From GCA-2693325 sp964011675 (GTDB lineage Bacteria; Latescibacterota; UBA2968; UBA8231), in contig CAXGPR010000007.1 of assembly GCA_964011675.1 (NCBI GenBank), positions 1 through 64,000 on the forward strand: a stretch of DNA of 64,000 nucleotides. The letters run 5' to 3'. The notes under the pieces are model-generated. The model made no database searches, was not told the DNA's origin, and worked only from the letters and a program-made list of their open reading frames with translations. A program made the translations under genes and the position numbers. Below, piece after piece: positions 42,961 to 51,568 of the stretch (within the stretch, counting starts at the first letter, position 1; each line of letters begins with the position of its first letter).

Positions 42961-43977
42961 TTAAAATTCCTCAGACAGCGGACTGACGGCATCTTCGTCA
43001 ATTTCTACGTTCTCGTACGGTGACAGGTCCATACCCCAATTTAGTTTGAGAGTATCAAGTATCTCACCCAATTCATTGAGAGATTTCCGACCGAAATTAC
43101 GGTACTTCAGCATCTCGGCCTCACTGCGCCCCACTAGTTCGCGCAGGTGTGTTATACCTGCAGCCCGTAAACAGTTTGCCGAGCGCACAGAAAGTTCTAG
43201 CTCCTCAACGGGCATGGCTAGTAGTCGAGCAACACGCTTCGTCTCTTCGTCTACTTCCATCTCCTCAACTTCTTCAGTGTCTTCCTCAAAGTTGATTAAG
43301 AGACTCAAATGTTCCATCATAATCTTAGCAGCTTGTGCCAACGCATCTTCGGGATTAACCGAGCCATCAGTCCATACTTCTAAGCTAAGACGGTCGTAAT
43401 CTGTACGACGACCAACTCGTGCATTTTCCGTATCATATTTCACGTTAGTCACAGGAGAAAAGGAACTGTCGATGGGCACCGAACCAATAGGCTGATCGGG
43501 AACTTTGTTTTCTTCGGCAAAGCTGTAACCACGCCCTTGACCCACGGTCAGTTCCATTGTCAGTGTAGAACCTTCATCCAGCGTTGCGATGTGAAGTTCA
43601 GGGTTCAAGACCTGAACATTCGGGTCGACCGCCAAATCACCAGCAGTCAACACACCAGCCCCCGTCTTTTCTACCTTGAGCACCCGATCTTCGTTACCGA
43701 CGTATCTCAACGCGACTTCTTTAAGGTTGAGAACGATTTCTGGAACGTCTTCTCGCACGCCTTCAACAACTGAAAACTCGTGCTGAACACCTTGAACATT
43801 GACTTGCGTAATTGCAGCGCCCCGGATGGATGAAAGCAATATACGACGCAGGGAATGACCAAGCGTAACGCCAAAACCCCTTTCCAACGGCTGCACAACA
43901 AATTTGCCGTAAGTGTCATTCAAGCTTTCTTTTTCTATTTCCACCAGTTTCGGCATCTGGAGACCTTCTAACTTCAT
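42961..43977 (-). CDS. rpoA: DNA-directed RNA polymerase alpha subunit
   Basis: A 338-aa protein. The N-terminal dimerisation domain has GFGVTLGHSLRRILLSSIRGAAITQ; the C-terminal domain has ELELSVRSANCLRAAGI and LRELVGRSEAEMLKYRNFGRKSLNE, which contacts UP elements and activators. An acidic linker (EEDTEEVEEMEVDEE) joins the two. A 149-bp gap separates it from rpsD, larger than any other gap in this cluster. Confidence 0.98.
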   Translation of the reverse strand: MKLEGLQMPKLVEIEKESLNDTYGKFVVQPLERGFGVTLGHSLRRILLSSIRGAAITQVNVQGVQHEFSVVEGVREDVPEIVLNLKEVALRYVGNEDRVLKVEKTGAGVLTAGDLAVDPNVQVLNPELHIATLDEGSTLTMELTVGQGRGYSFAEENKVPDQPIGSVPIDSSFSPVTNVKYDTENARVGRRTDYDRLSLEVWTDGSVNPEDALAQAAKIMMEHLSLLINFEEDTEEVEEMEVDEETKRVARLLAMPVEELELSVRSANCLRAAGITHLRELVGRSEAEMLKYRNFGRKSLNELGEILDTLKLNWGMDLSPYENVEIDEDAVSPLSEEF

Positions 43978-44004
43978 ATAGCCTCTTGCTCCCTATAATG
44001 AGGA

Positions 44005-44098
44005 GAGATTTTCTCGAATCTCGAAACGATTTAAGTTTAATAATGGAACTCGATAACTAACTGCTTTTCATCGATAGTCAGAGGATGATCGCGACTAT
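44005..44098 (-). promoter_or_regulatory. rpsD-rpoA intercistronic leader with two small hairpins
   Basis: Two perfect 6-bp inverted repeats lie in the 149-bp gap: GAGATT/AATCTC (44005-44022) and ATAGTC/GACTAT (44074-44098). This is the only long gap between the genes of the ribosomal cluster. S4 is the known repressor of the alpha operon in E. coli, so a translational control site or a separate rpoA promoter is possible, but there is no recognisable pseudoknot. Confidence 0.35.
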
Positions 44099-44126
44099 TA
44101 CCAAACACGCCTGCGGGCTTACTCTA

Positions 44127-44744
44127 TCAACCCCTTTTAGCATAATACTCTATGACACGTGCAATGTCGACTTCTACAGACATGGAGTCTAGCCCTGGAT
44201 TGCTTATTACAGTTGCTTTACCCTCTAAATAGTTGCATTCCAACCAGTCGGGTCGAGTCAATCTTAAACTTGTAATTGCTTCTTGTATTACAGGCAACTC
44301 CCGACTCTTAGGCTTAGGCCCAATTACATCTCCAACACGAACTCGATATGATGCGATGTTGACTCTTTTGCCGTTTACCTGAATATGGCCGTGTGAAACT
44401 ATCTGCCGAGCAGCAGGAATAGAACGAGCAAAACCTGAGCGAAACACCACATTGTCTAAGCGCCTCTCTAAAAGCTCTGCCAGTTTACCACCAGACGCCA
44501 CATCTGATTTACGAGCCTCTTTAACCAAACGTGAGAGGTTCTTCTCCCTAAGACCATAGTTAAATTGAAGCTTCTGTTTCTCTATAAGTTGCACTCCAAA
44601 ATCCGAAAGCTTACGCCGCGTGACACCTTGTCCGTGTTGTCCTGGTTTTGTTTGACGGTGTTCCATGCTCTTACCAGACAAACCCGGCAAGTACGTTCCA
44701 AGAGCACGCATTTTCCGGACTTTGGCTCCAGTATATCTTGACAT
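44127..44744 (-). CDS. rpsD: 30S ribosomal protein S4
   Basis: A 205-aa protein from ATG 44744, with AAGGAG 7 bases upstream (a GTG one codon earlier is possible). The N-terminus SRYTGAKVRKMRALGTYLPG lacks the zinc cysteines, so it is the C-minus form. The S4 RNA-binding domain is RLDNVVFRSGFARSIPAARQ and SHGHIQVNGKRVNI. Confidence 0.97.
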   Translation of the reverse strand: MSRYTGAKVRKMRALGTYLPGLSGKSMEHRQTKPGQHGQGVTRRKLSDFGVQLIEKQKLQFNYGLREKNLSRLVKEARKSDVASGGKLAELLERRLDNVVFRSGFARSIPAARQIVSHGHIQVNGKRVNIASYRVRVGDVIGPKPKSRELPVIQEAITSLRLTRPDWLECNYLEGKATVISNPGLDSMSVEVDIARVIEYYAKRG

Positions 44745-44756
44745 CACATAACTCCT

Positions 44757-45146
44757 TTAGACTCGACGGCGTTTGGGCGGACGACAACCATTATGAGGAA
44801 CCGGAGTAACGTCGCGAATGGCAGAAATTTCTAAACCCGCATTTTGCAACGCTCGAATTGCGGATTCACGCCCAACTCCAGGTCCTTTAACCCAAACTTC
44901 GACGCGACGTAGCCCCATACTCATGGCTTCTTGAGCGGCCTTCTCTGCAGCAATCTGACCCGCAAAAGGAGTCGACTTACGGCTACCCTTTATGCTCATC
45001 TTGCCAGGCGTTGACCAAGAAATGACATTACCAGCAGCATCGGTTAGCGTAATAATGGTATTATTGAAGGTAGCTAAAATGTGAGCAACGCCCACAGATT
45101 CTACCTGCTTTGACTTCTTGCGTTTCCTACGTCTTTCAGGTGGCAA
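44757..45146 (-). CDS. rpsK: 30S ribosomal protein S11
   Basis: A 129-aa protein with the core VGVAHILATFNNTIITLTD, GSRKSTPFAGQIAAE and the C-terminal DVTPVPHNGCRPPKRRRV. The basic start PPERRRKRKKSK follows a TTG start codon with GAGG upstream; no ATG is available. Confidence 0.96.
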   Translation of the reverse strand: MPPERRRKRKKSKQVESVGVAHILATFNNTIITLTDAAGNVISWSTPGKMSIKGSRKSTPFAGQIAAEKAAQEAMSMGLRRVEVWVKGPGVGRESAIRALQNAGLEISAIRDVTPVPHNGCRPPKRRRV

Positions 45147-45170
45147 ATGCGTTTTCCTCGTTCTTAACTG

Positions 45171-45548
45171 TTATCTAGGCGCTTTTTTCTTACCGGCAAT
45201 TGCGCGACGGGGCCCTTTTCGAGTACGAGCATTCGTCTTAGTACGCTGCCCATTGGCAGGCAACCCACGACGATGCCTGAGGCCCTTGTAACTTCCGACG
45301 TCCATTAGGCGCTTAACATTCATAGTAACCTCACCGCGCAAACTACCCTCGACCTTGTAATTGGTCTCGATGATCGCGCGCAGGCTATTTAACTGATCTT
45401 CTGTCAAAGTACTAATACGCTGTTGCGGATCAATACCCGCCTGCTCAATAATGCGACTGGCAACGGTCTGACCTATACCAAAAATATAAGTGAGCCCTAT
45501 CGCGACCCGCTTATCGCGGGGTAAATCAACGCCTGCAATACGTGCCAA
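45171..45548 (-). CDS. rpsM: 30S ribosomal protein S13
   Basis: A 125-aa protein: ARIAGVDLPRDKRVAIGLTY, IFGIGQTVASRII, KGLRHRRGLPANGQRTKTNA. The start is TTG with GAGGAGG 7-8 bases upstream; that ribosome binding site overlaps the rpmJ stop codon, coupling the two. Confidence 0.97.
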   Translation of the reverse strand: MARIAGVDLPRDKRVAIGLTYIFGIGQTVASRIIEQAGIDPQQRISTLTEDQLNSLRAIIETNYKVEGSLRGEVTMNVKRLMDVGSYKGLRHRRGLPANGQRTKTNARTRKGPRRAIAGKKKAPR

Positions 45549-45560
45549 TGTCTGGCCTCC

Positions 45561-45677
45561 TCATCCTTGTCTCTGTTTGTGGCGCGGATTACGCTTGCAA
45601 ATAACGCGCACAACTCCATTTCGGCGAATAATTTTACAGTCCGGGCAGCGAATACTAACAGATGCTTTAACTTTCAC
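45561..45677 (-). CDS. rpmJ: 50S ribosomal protein L36
   Basis: A 38-aa protein starting with GTG and preceded by GGAG. The sequence reads VKVKASVSIRCPDCKIIRRN and then GVVRVICKRNPRHKQRQG. The zinc ligands C-x2-C, C and H are all present, so it is the zinc-binding form. It sits between secY and rpsM. Confidence 0.96.
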   Translation of the reverse strand: MKVKASVSIRCPDCKIIRRNGVVRVICKRNPRHKQRQG

Positions 45678-45703
45678 GATATCACTCCAACAAAAATGCG
45701 GGT

Positions 45704-47041
45704 TTAACCCCGACGTCCTTGAATGCGACCCTTCTTCATAAAACCTTCGTAGTGACGCGTCATCAACTGTGACTCAATCTGTTGCAATGTGTCCAATGCA
45801 ACACCCACAATGATAAGCAGGCCGGTTCCACCGAAGAACTGAGCAAAAGAAGGGTGAACGTTGAATTGGCGTATCACAAAAAAAGGAAATATAGCAACAG
45901 CTGCGAGCGCAATTGAACCCGGAAGAGTTATTCTGGTCATAATACCGTCGATGTATTGAGCAGTACGTGGTCCAGGTCGAATACCCGGTATAAAGCCACC
46001 GTGTTTCTTCATGTTATCGGCGATTGAGTTCGGATCCATCACAATCGCAGTGTAAAAGTATGTAAAAAATATGATCATCAAACCATAGATCGTCCAGTAA
46101 ACCAACGACTCGGTCGAAAACAACCCGCCAATCCCCTGCAGGAACTCACTGTCTGGAAACAATTGAGTTATAGTACCAGGCAAAAACATTATGGACTGTG
46201 CAAATATGATTGGAATCACGTTTGCTGAGTTTATCTTCAATGGAATATGCGTTGTTTGCCCTCCATATACCCTTCGTCCAACTACGCGCTTAGCATACTG
46301 CACCGGAATCTTGCGTATTCCCTGAGTGGTAAGGATACAGAAAGCCACAATCAGAAACATGAGTCCAATCAGAAAAATTTCCTGAATAGGTCCCTTGTTC
46401 AAGTTTATGTTATTGAGGTAGTGCTGATATTCGTAGCGGATTGCGTTGGGCAACTCGGCAACAATACCAATGAAGATTATGAGAGATATACCATTGCCAA
46501 TACCTCGCTCGGTAATCTGCTCGCCCAACCACATTATAAAAATGGTGCCCGTCGTAATCGTAATCATCGTCTCTAGCGTAAAGCCTAGCCCTGGATTCGA
46601 AACCGCGGCCAATCCGGAAGCCGGACCCCGTATAGTCTCAAGAAAGTAACTGACACCATAGGCCTGCGCTGCAGCGAGGAAGACTGTTCCATAGCGCGTA
46701 TACTGAGTAATCTTCTTCTTTCCCTCTTCCCCTTCGCGCTGTAGCTTTTGGAAAAAAGGAATAACGGCACCCAACAGCTGCAAAATAATAGAGGCGCTTA
46801 TGTAGGGCATTATGCCCAACGCAAAAATAGTAGCTCGGGTAAAAGCGCCACCGACAAACATATCGTACAAACCGAACAAAGTGTTACCAGAATTACTAAA
46901 AAATTCTTGTACGACCCTCACTTCTACTCCTGGAACTGTGATTTGGCCACCAATACGGTAGACAATCAACAAACCCAAAGTGAACAGAATTCGCGTTCGA
47001 AGTTCTGGAATTTTAAAGCAATTTTGAAAGCTCTGGAGCAT
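45704..47041 (-). CDS. secY: Preprotein translocase subunit SecY
   Basis: A 445-aa protein with ten transmembrane helices. Signatures: TRILFTLGLLIVYRIGGQIT, GIMPYISASIILQLL, ITERGIGNGISLIIFIGIVA, AKRVVGRRVYGGQTTHIPLK, NSANVIPIIFAQSIMFLP. It is the channel of the general secretion pathway. rplO lies 7 bp upstream and rpmJ follows after 26 bp; the usual adk, map and infA are absent. Confidence 0.98.
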   Translation of the reverse strand: MLQSFQNCFKIPELRTRILFTLGLLIVYRIGGQITVPGVEVRVVQEFFSNSGNTLFGLYDMFVGGAFTRATIFALGIMPYISASIILQLLGAVIPFFQKLQREGEEGKKKITQYTRYGTVFLAAAQAYGVSYFLETIRGPASGLAAVSNPGLGFTLETMITITTGTIFIMWLGEQITERGIGNGISLIIFIGIVAELPNAIRYEYQHYLNNINLNKGPIQEIFLIGLMFLIVAFCILTTQGIRKIPVQYAKRVVGRRVYGGQTTHIPLKINSANVIPIIFAQSIMFLPGTITQLFPDSEFLQGIGGLFSTESLVYWTIYGLMIIFFTYFYTAIVMDPNSIADNMKKHGGFIPGIRPGPRTAQYIDGIMTRITLPGSIALAAVAIFPFFVIRQFNVHPSFAQFFGGTGLLIIVGVALDTLQQIESQLMTRHYEGFMKKGRIQGRRG

Positions 47042-47048
47042 TAGGTCC

Positions 47049-47498
47049 TCAGATTACCTCGGCTTGGCCGCCGGCTTTTTCTATTTTCTCTCGCGCGCTC
47101 TTTGAAAAGTGTTGTGCTTTAACCGTAACGCTACGACTCAACTCACCATCACCAAGAATTTTAACAGGTTGCTTGTCCGAACGCACTAATCCGGCTGCGA
47201 GCAACGCTTCTAAACCCACTTCACCTTCCAAGCCACACGATTCAATATCACCGATATTAACAGTCTGATATACAACCCTAAAGTTGTGATTAGAAAAGCC
47301 GATCTTAGGCACATGACGAAAGTAACCTAGCGTACCACCAATAAAACCTATACGGTTACCGCGACGCGCACCGGAACGCGCACGTTGCCCCTTGTGCCCC
47401 TTACCTGCCGTTTTACCTGTTCCCGAACCTGGCCCCTGCCCCAAACGCTTGCGATTGCGACGGGATCCTTTCGGACATTTAATTTCCCCTAAACGCAT
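47049..47498 (-). CDS. rplO: 50S ribosomal protein L15
   Basis: A 149-aa protein. N-terminal GSGTGKTAGKGHKGQRARSG and RGNRIGFIGGTLGYFRHVPK, and a C-terminal KAQHFSKSAREKIEKAGG. A strong AGGAGG precedes the ATG. Confidence 0.97.
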   Translation of the reverse strand: MRLGEIKCPKGSRRNRKRLGQGPGSGTGKTAGKGHKGQRARSGARRGNRIGFIGGTLGYFRHVPKIGFSNHNFRVVYQTVNIGDIESCGLEGEVGLEALLAAGLVRSDKQPVKILGDGELSRSVTVKAQHFSKSAREKIEKAGGQAEVI

Positions 47499-47515
47499 TT
47501 TAGCTTACCTCCTGG

Positions 47516-47698
47516 TTAAGCATCTTGCTCATGCACATCAACCAAGTGCTTGACCTTTTGAATCATGCCGCGGATCTGCGGCGTATCTTCATGCACAACC
47601 TGCTGGTAGAGGCGCTTAAAACCCAACGCTTCGATGGTATCCTTCTGATTTTGTGCTCTGCCGATAGCGCTGCGGCGCTGCGTTATGACTAACTTCAT
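47516..47698 (-). CDS. rpmD: 50S ribosomal protein L30
   Basis: A 60-aa protein from ATG 47698 (a TTG one codon earlier is nearer the optimal distance from AGGAG). Signature KLVITQRRSAIGRAQNQKDT and LGFKRLYQQVVHEDTPQIRG. Confidence 0.95.
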   Translation of the reverse strand: MKLVITQRRSAIGRAQNQKDTIEALGFKRLYQQVVHEDTPQIRGMIQKVKHLVDVHEQDA

Positions 47699-47712
47699 CA
47701 ACTTATTTTCTC

Positions 47713-48219
47713 CTAACCGCGCAAGACTTCCATAGGCACACCACGCAAACGCGCAGTAGACTCTGCATCCCGCAGTTCACTCAGTGCAGCGAGCGTTGCC
47801 TTAACGGCATTCTGAGGATTGGTCGAACCCAATGATTTTGTGAGAATATCGTGGACACCGGCTAGTTCAAGTACAATTCTAATACCACCGCTTGCAATAA
47901 CACCAGTGCCTGGAGTAGCAGGCTTGAACAGGATCTGAGCCGCGCCAAAACGCCCTTTAATTTCGTGCGGGATAGTGCCGTTAACAACGGGCACCTGAAT
48001 CATATTTTTCTTCGCCGCTTCAGTCCCCTTACGAATTGCCTCGGAAATCTCACCAGCCTTACCTGAGCCGGCGCCGACGCGCCCGTTTCGGTCACCGACT
48101 ACTACCATCGCATTGAAACTAAAGCGACGTCCACCCTTGCGCACATGCGAAACACGCTTGATGCTGTTCTGGACTACAACTTCGCTAAATTCCATGCTTT
48201 TGGGGTCTACTTTCGCCAC
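47713..48219 (-). CDS. rpsE: 30S ribosomal protein S5
   Basis: A 168-aa protein with a GTG start and GAGGAG upstream. Core: VVQNSIKRVSHVRKGGRRFS, VVVGDRNGRVGAGSGKAGEI, and IRIVLELAGVHDILTKSLGS. Confidence 0.97.
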   Translation of the reverse strand: MAKVDPKSMEFSEVVVQNSIKRVSHVRKGGRRFSFNAMVVVGDRNGRVGAGSGKAGEISEAIRKGTEAAKKNMIQVPVVNGTIPHEIKGRFGAAQILFKPATPGTGVIASGGIRIVLELAGVHDILTKSLGSTNPQNAVKATLAALSELRDAESTARLRGVPMEVLRG

Positions 48220-48234
48220 AGAAGTAACTCTCCT

Positions 48235-48609
48235 CTAGAAATTCAGCCCGCCCTCGCGAGCACCGTCGGCGACGGCTTTAACGATACCATGATATAGATA
48301 GCCTCCGCGATCGAAGACCACTTTTTCGATACCCTTTTCCTTGGCTTTCCCAGCTACAATCTTCCCAACTTCTGCTCCCTGCTCCACTCGACTAGCAAAG
48401 GAACGATCCCGTAATTCTTTGCTCTGCGTCGAAAAACCAAACAATGAATGACCTGAAACGTCGTCAACCAGTTGAACCTCAATGTGTTTCAGAGACCGAT
48501 GTACGACAAGGCGCGGACGATCTGACGTCCCTGACACAATCTTGCGCAAACGATGCCGGCGCCGCTGAATCCGGGCACGGTTCTTACTAAGGTGTTTCTT
48601 ATCCTTCAT
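48235..48609 (-). CDS. rplR: 50S ribosomal protein L18
   Basis: A 124-aa protein: RHRLRKIVSGTSDRPRLVVH, and VVFDRGGYLYHGIVKAVADG with the C-terminal AREGGLNF. Two bases after the rplF stop. Confidence 0.97.
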   Translation of the reverse strand: MKDKKHLSKNRARIQRRRHRLRKIVSGTSDRPRLVVHRSLKHIEVQLVDDVSGHSLFGFSTQSKELRDRSFASRVEQGAEVGKIVAGKAKEKGIEKVVFDRGGYLYHGIVKAVADGAREGGLNF

Positions 48610-48611
48610 GA

Positions 48612-49169
48612 TTAACCCGCTGCGGTTTTGCCTTGTTTCCAGTGAATGACTTCATCTTCGTAACGGATTCCTTTGCCCTTATAAGGTTCGGGTTTGCGCT
48701 TTTGGCGAATATCTGCGGCAACCTGTCCTACAACTTGCTTATCTATGCCACTCACGGTTATTCTAGCCTGCGATCCACCCTCTCCATTACCGACCTCGAT
48801 ATTAATCCCTTCCGGCGCATCATAAACGACAGGGTGTGAGTAACCAACGTTCAAAGTGAGCTTGCGCCCCTGCGCCTCTGCTCTCCAACCCACGCCGAAA
48901 AGGTCCAAATTTTTGCTAAACCCTTCGGTCACTCCGTCAACCGCATTTGCGATAAGGGTGCGTGTTAGACCATGTAAGGAACGAGCACCTTTTTCTTGGC
49001 TACCACACGTGACATGTACGGTATCACCTTCCAAGTTTATACCTATATGTTCGTCAACAAATGGTACGGTGAGTACCCCTTTAGGACCTTTCACAGCAAC
49101 ATGTGAACCGTCGACTTTTACATCAACTCCCTGCGGCAATGCGATCGGTGTTTTTCCTATGCGAGACAA
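48612..49169 (-). CDS. rplF: 50S ribosomal protein L6
   Basis: A 185-aa protein: SRIGKTPIALPQGVDVKVDG, LHGLTRTLIANAVDGVTEGF, and the C-terminal KPEPYKGKGIRYEDEVI. The start is TTG with GAGAGGAA upstream. Confidence 0.97.
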   Translation of the reverse strand: MSRIGKTPIALPQGVDVKVDGSHVAVKGPKGVLTVPFVDEHIGINLEGDTVHVTCGSQEKGARSLHGLTRTLIANAVDGVTEGFSKNLDLFGVGWRAEAQGRKLTLNVGYSHPVVYDAPEGINIEVGNGEGGSQARITVSGIDKQVVGQVAADIRQKRKPEPYKGKGIRYEDEVIHWKQGKTAAG

Positions 49170-49187
49170 CGTATTCCTCTCCTCAAT

Positions 49188-49586
49188 CTACCAGACGCTA
49201 CAGAGAATCTCACCGCCGATACCAGCTTTGCGAGCTTCTCGGTCCGTCATGACGCCTTGTGACGTTGAGACAATTGCGATGCCCAGACCACGACGAACAC
49301 GCGGGACATTAGAATTGCCAGAATATTGGCGCAATCCAGGGCGACTAATGCGTTTAATTCCCTGAATCAAGCTCTTTTTGTTACTATCATAGCGAAGATA
49401 AAGACGCAAAACGCCCTGTTTTTCGTCTTCGATGAAAGCAAAGTTATCGATGAAACGAGTTTCGGCCAAAACGCGAGCAATTTCTCTCTTTAGTTTAGAT
49501 GCAGGAATGTCAACGCGCTCATGCTTCGCCCGACTAGCGTTACGCAACCGCGTCAACATATCTGCTACTGGATCGGTCATACTCAT
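49188..49586 (-). CDS. rpsH: 30S ribosomal protein S8
   Basis: A 132-aa protein: MTDPVADMLTRLRNASRAKH and the C-terminal GLGIAIVSTSQGVMTDREAR with KAGIGGEILCSVW. GGGAGA precedes the ATG. Confidence 0.97.
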   Translation of the reverse strand: MSMTDPVADMLTRLRNASRAKHERVDIPASKLKREIARVLAETRFIDNFAFIEDEKQGVLRLYLRYDSNKKSLIQGIKRISRPGLRQYSGNSNVPRVRRGLGIAIVSTSQGVMTDREARKAGIGGEILCSVW

Positions 49587-49598
49587 ATGATTCTCTCC

Positions 49599-49784
49599 CT
49601 ACCAGCTGGCTTTAGTGACGCCGGGAATTTCGCCCCGCAAGGCGAGCTCACGGAAACAAATACGACAGAGACCAAACTTGCGATAATAACCTCTCGGCCT
49701 GCCACAACGCTGACAACGATTATACTTGCGTGAGCTAAACTTTGGCGTGCGACGCGCTTTGGCTATCATAGACTTTTTAGGCAT
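49599..49784 (-). CDS. rpsN: 30S ribosomal protein S14, zinc (type Z)
   Basis: A 61-aa zinc-binding form: CQRCGRPRGYYRKFGLCRIC supplies the four cysteines, and the C-terminus is GEIPGVTKASW. The short length and zinc ribbon mark the type Z variant. Confidence 0.97.
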   Translation of the reverse strand: MPKKSMIAKARRTPKFSSRKYNRCQRCGRPRGYYRKFGLCRICFRELALRGEIPGVTKASW

Positions 49785-49802
49785 TCACCAATTCTCCCAA
49801 CA

Positions 49803-50348
49803 TTAATTGCCGAAGGGCATGCCGAACGACTTCAGCAATTCACGCCCCTCTTCATCGGTCTGAGCCGAAGTAACGATTGTTATATTCATCCCACGAATAT
49901 GATCAATTCTGTCGAAATCGATTTCGGGAAATATAATCTGCTCTTTGATTCCTAAGTTGTAGTTACCACGACCATCGAAACTTTTGGTGGGTACGCCACG
50001 AAAATCTCGCACTTGCGGAAGAGCAAGCGTTATCAACCTGTCGAGAAACTCATACATCCGATTACCTCGTAAAGTAACCATACATCCAATGGGCACTCCT
50101 TCACGAAGCTTGAAATTTGAAATGGCCTTCTTGGCATGGCGCAGCGCAGGTTTTTGTCCTGCTATAGCTGTCATCTCACTAACCGCATTCTCAAGAGCTT
50201 TAGGTTCACCTACAGACTCACCAACTCCCATGTTAATTACAACTTTGTCGACTGTGGGCACCTGCATAACGTTGCTGTAAGAAAAGCTTTCTAACAACTG
50301 CGACTTAATTTCTTTTTTGTATAATGCTTTTAATCTGGGCTCGCTCAT
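49803..50348 (-). CDS. rplE: 50S ribosomal protein L5
   Basis: A 181-aa protein: VMQVPTVDKVVINMGVGESV, RHAKKAISNFKLREGVPIGC, and RDFRGVPTKSFDGRGNYNLG. 5S rRNA-binding protein of the spc operon. Confidence 0.97.
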   Translation of the reverse strand: MSEPRLKALYKKEIKSQLLESFSYSNVMQVPTVDKVVINMGVGESVGEPKALENAVSEMTAIAGQKPALRHAKKAISNFKLREGVPIGCMVTLRGNRMYEFLDRLITLALPQVRDFRGVPTKSFDGRGNYNLGIKEQIIFPEIDFDRIDHIRGMNITIVTSAQTDEEGRELLKSFGMPFGN

Positions 50349-50359
50349 GACGGCTCTTT

Positions 50360-50677
50360 CTACTGCGAATCAATCATCTCGCCACTACGGGCAGAGACGC
50401 GTACGTTTTTTCCATTATCGAGCTTCTTATGACGAATCCGCGTGGGCAGATCAGTCTTGGGACACACTACCATCACATTTGAGAGGTGAATCGGTGCTTC
50501 CCGTTCGACGATTCCACCTTGAGGATCTCTCGAAGAAGGACGTGAATGATGTTTACGCATGTTAACGCCCTCAACAATGACTCTATTCTTTTCCTTTATC
50601 ACGGCTAAAACGGTCGAACGGCGCCCTTTGTCGTTACCGCTCACAACCTGAACCGTATCACCTTTTTTAATATTCAT
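50360..50677 (-). CDS. rplX: 50S ribosomal protein L24
   Basis: A 105-aa protein: the KOW motif KKGDTVQVVSGNDKGRRSTV, VEGVNMRKHHSRPS, and GIVEREAPIHLSNVMVV. GGAC precedes the ATG. Confidence 0.97.
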   Translation of the reverse strand: MNIKKGDTVQVVSGNDKGRRSTVLAVIKEKNRVIVEGVNMRKHHSRPSSRDPQGGIVEREAPIHLSNVMVVCPKTDLPTRIRHKKLDNGKNVRVSARSGEMIDSQ

Positions 50678-50705
50678 TTATGTCCTCTGTTCACACTGCA
50701 GCAGT

Positions 50706-51074
50706 TTAGACAACTTCTGGCGCTAGCGAAACGATGCGCATGTACTGTTTGTCACGCAATTCTCTCGCAACTGGGCCGAAAATACGGGTCCCACGTGGTT
50801 CCTTTTCGTCATTGATCAAAACAGCTGCGTTCTCATCAAACCGGATGTAAGATCCATCAGGACGACGGTATTCTTTCTTTGTTCGAACAACCACCGCCTT
50901 GGCCACTTGGCCCTCCTCTAAAGGACCGTTAGGTATCACATTGTGCACTGCAACCACAATGATATCACCAACTGAAGCATAACGCTTGCGAGTGCCACCG
51001 AGTACCCGGATGCACTTAGCAGTGCGCGCCCCAGCATTATCTGCCATCTTAACTATAGTATATTCGTGTATCAT
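50706..51074 (-). CDS. rplN: 50S ribosomal protein L14
   Basis: A 122-aa protein: ADNAGARTAKCIRVLGGTRK and IFGPVARELRDKQYMRIVSL. Stop of rpsQ and the ATG are adjacent. Confidence 0.97.
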   Translation of the reverse strand: MIHEYTIVKMADNAGARTAKCIRVLGGTRKRYASVGDIIVVAVHNVIPNGPLEEGQVAKAVVVRTKKEYRRPDGSYIRFDENAAVLINDEKEPRGTRIFGPVARELRDKQYMRIVSLAPEVV

Positions 51075-51344
51075 TTATTCCTGATCCGCGTTCCGCTCCA
51101 TGATTTCAATCAGACGCCAACGCTTGGTCCGACTCATGGGACGACATTCTTCAATCCGAACTAAATCTCCAACATTCGACTCATTTTGTTCATCGTGAGC
51201 GACGAACTTAGCAGTGCGACGGATGACACGTCCATATAAGGGGTGAGCAATACGCTGCTCCACTGCAATCACGCGCGTTTTCAAATTACTTGCTTTTAAA
51301 ACCCGCCCCTCTGCGGTACGGCGTTCTATTGTTTTTTCGGACAT
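51075..51344 (-). CDS. rpsQ: 30S ribosomal protein S17
   Basis: An 89-aa protein: TRVIAVEQRIAHPLYGRVIR and VGDLVRIEECRPMSRTKRWR. Usual size. Confidence 0.97.
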   Translation of the reverse strand: MSEKTIERRTAEGRVLKASNLKTRVIAVEQRIAHPLYGRVIRRTAKFVAHDEQNESNVGDLVRIEECRPMSRTKRWRLIEIMERNADQE

Positions 51345-51347
51345 TGC

Positions 51348-51566
51348 TTACGACTCTCCCCCGGGCAGGCTTTGCTGCTGTAAATCGCGCTCGCGCATCA
51401 GCGTACGAACACGCGCAATATCGCGTCGAACCTGACGCAGGCGTATTGGGCTGGTCAACTGGCCGGAGACGTGCTGGAAACGCAGATTAAACGCTTCTTC
51501 TTCGAGCTCTTCCAGTTTGATCTTTGCATCTTCCGCGTTTAAGCCACGCAGTTCACTAGCCTTCAT
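51348..51566 (-). CDS. rpmC: 50S ribosomal protein L29
   Basis: A 72-aa protein: MKASELRGLNAEDAKIKLEE, and FNLRFQHVSGQLTSPIRLRQ. Two bases follow the rplP stop. Confidence 0.96.
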   Translation of the reverse strand: MKASELRGLNAEDAKIKLEELEEEAFNLRFQHVSGQLTSPIRLRQVRRDIARVRTLMRERDLQQQSLPGGES

Positions 51567-51568
51567 AA

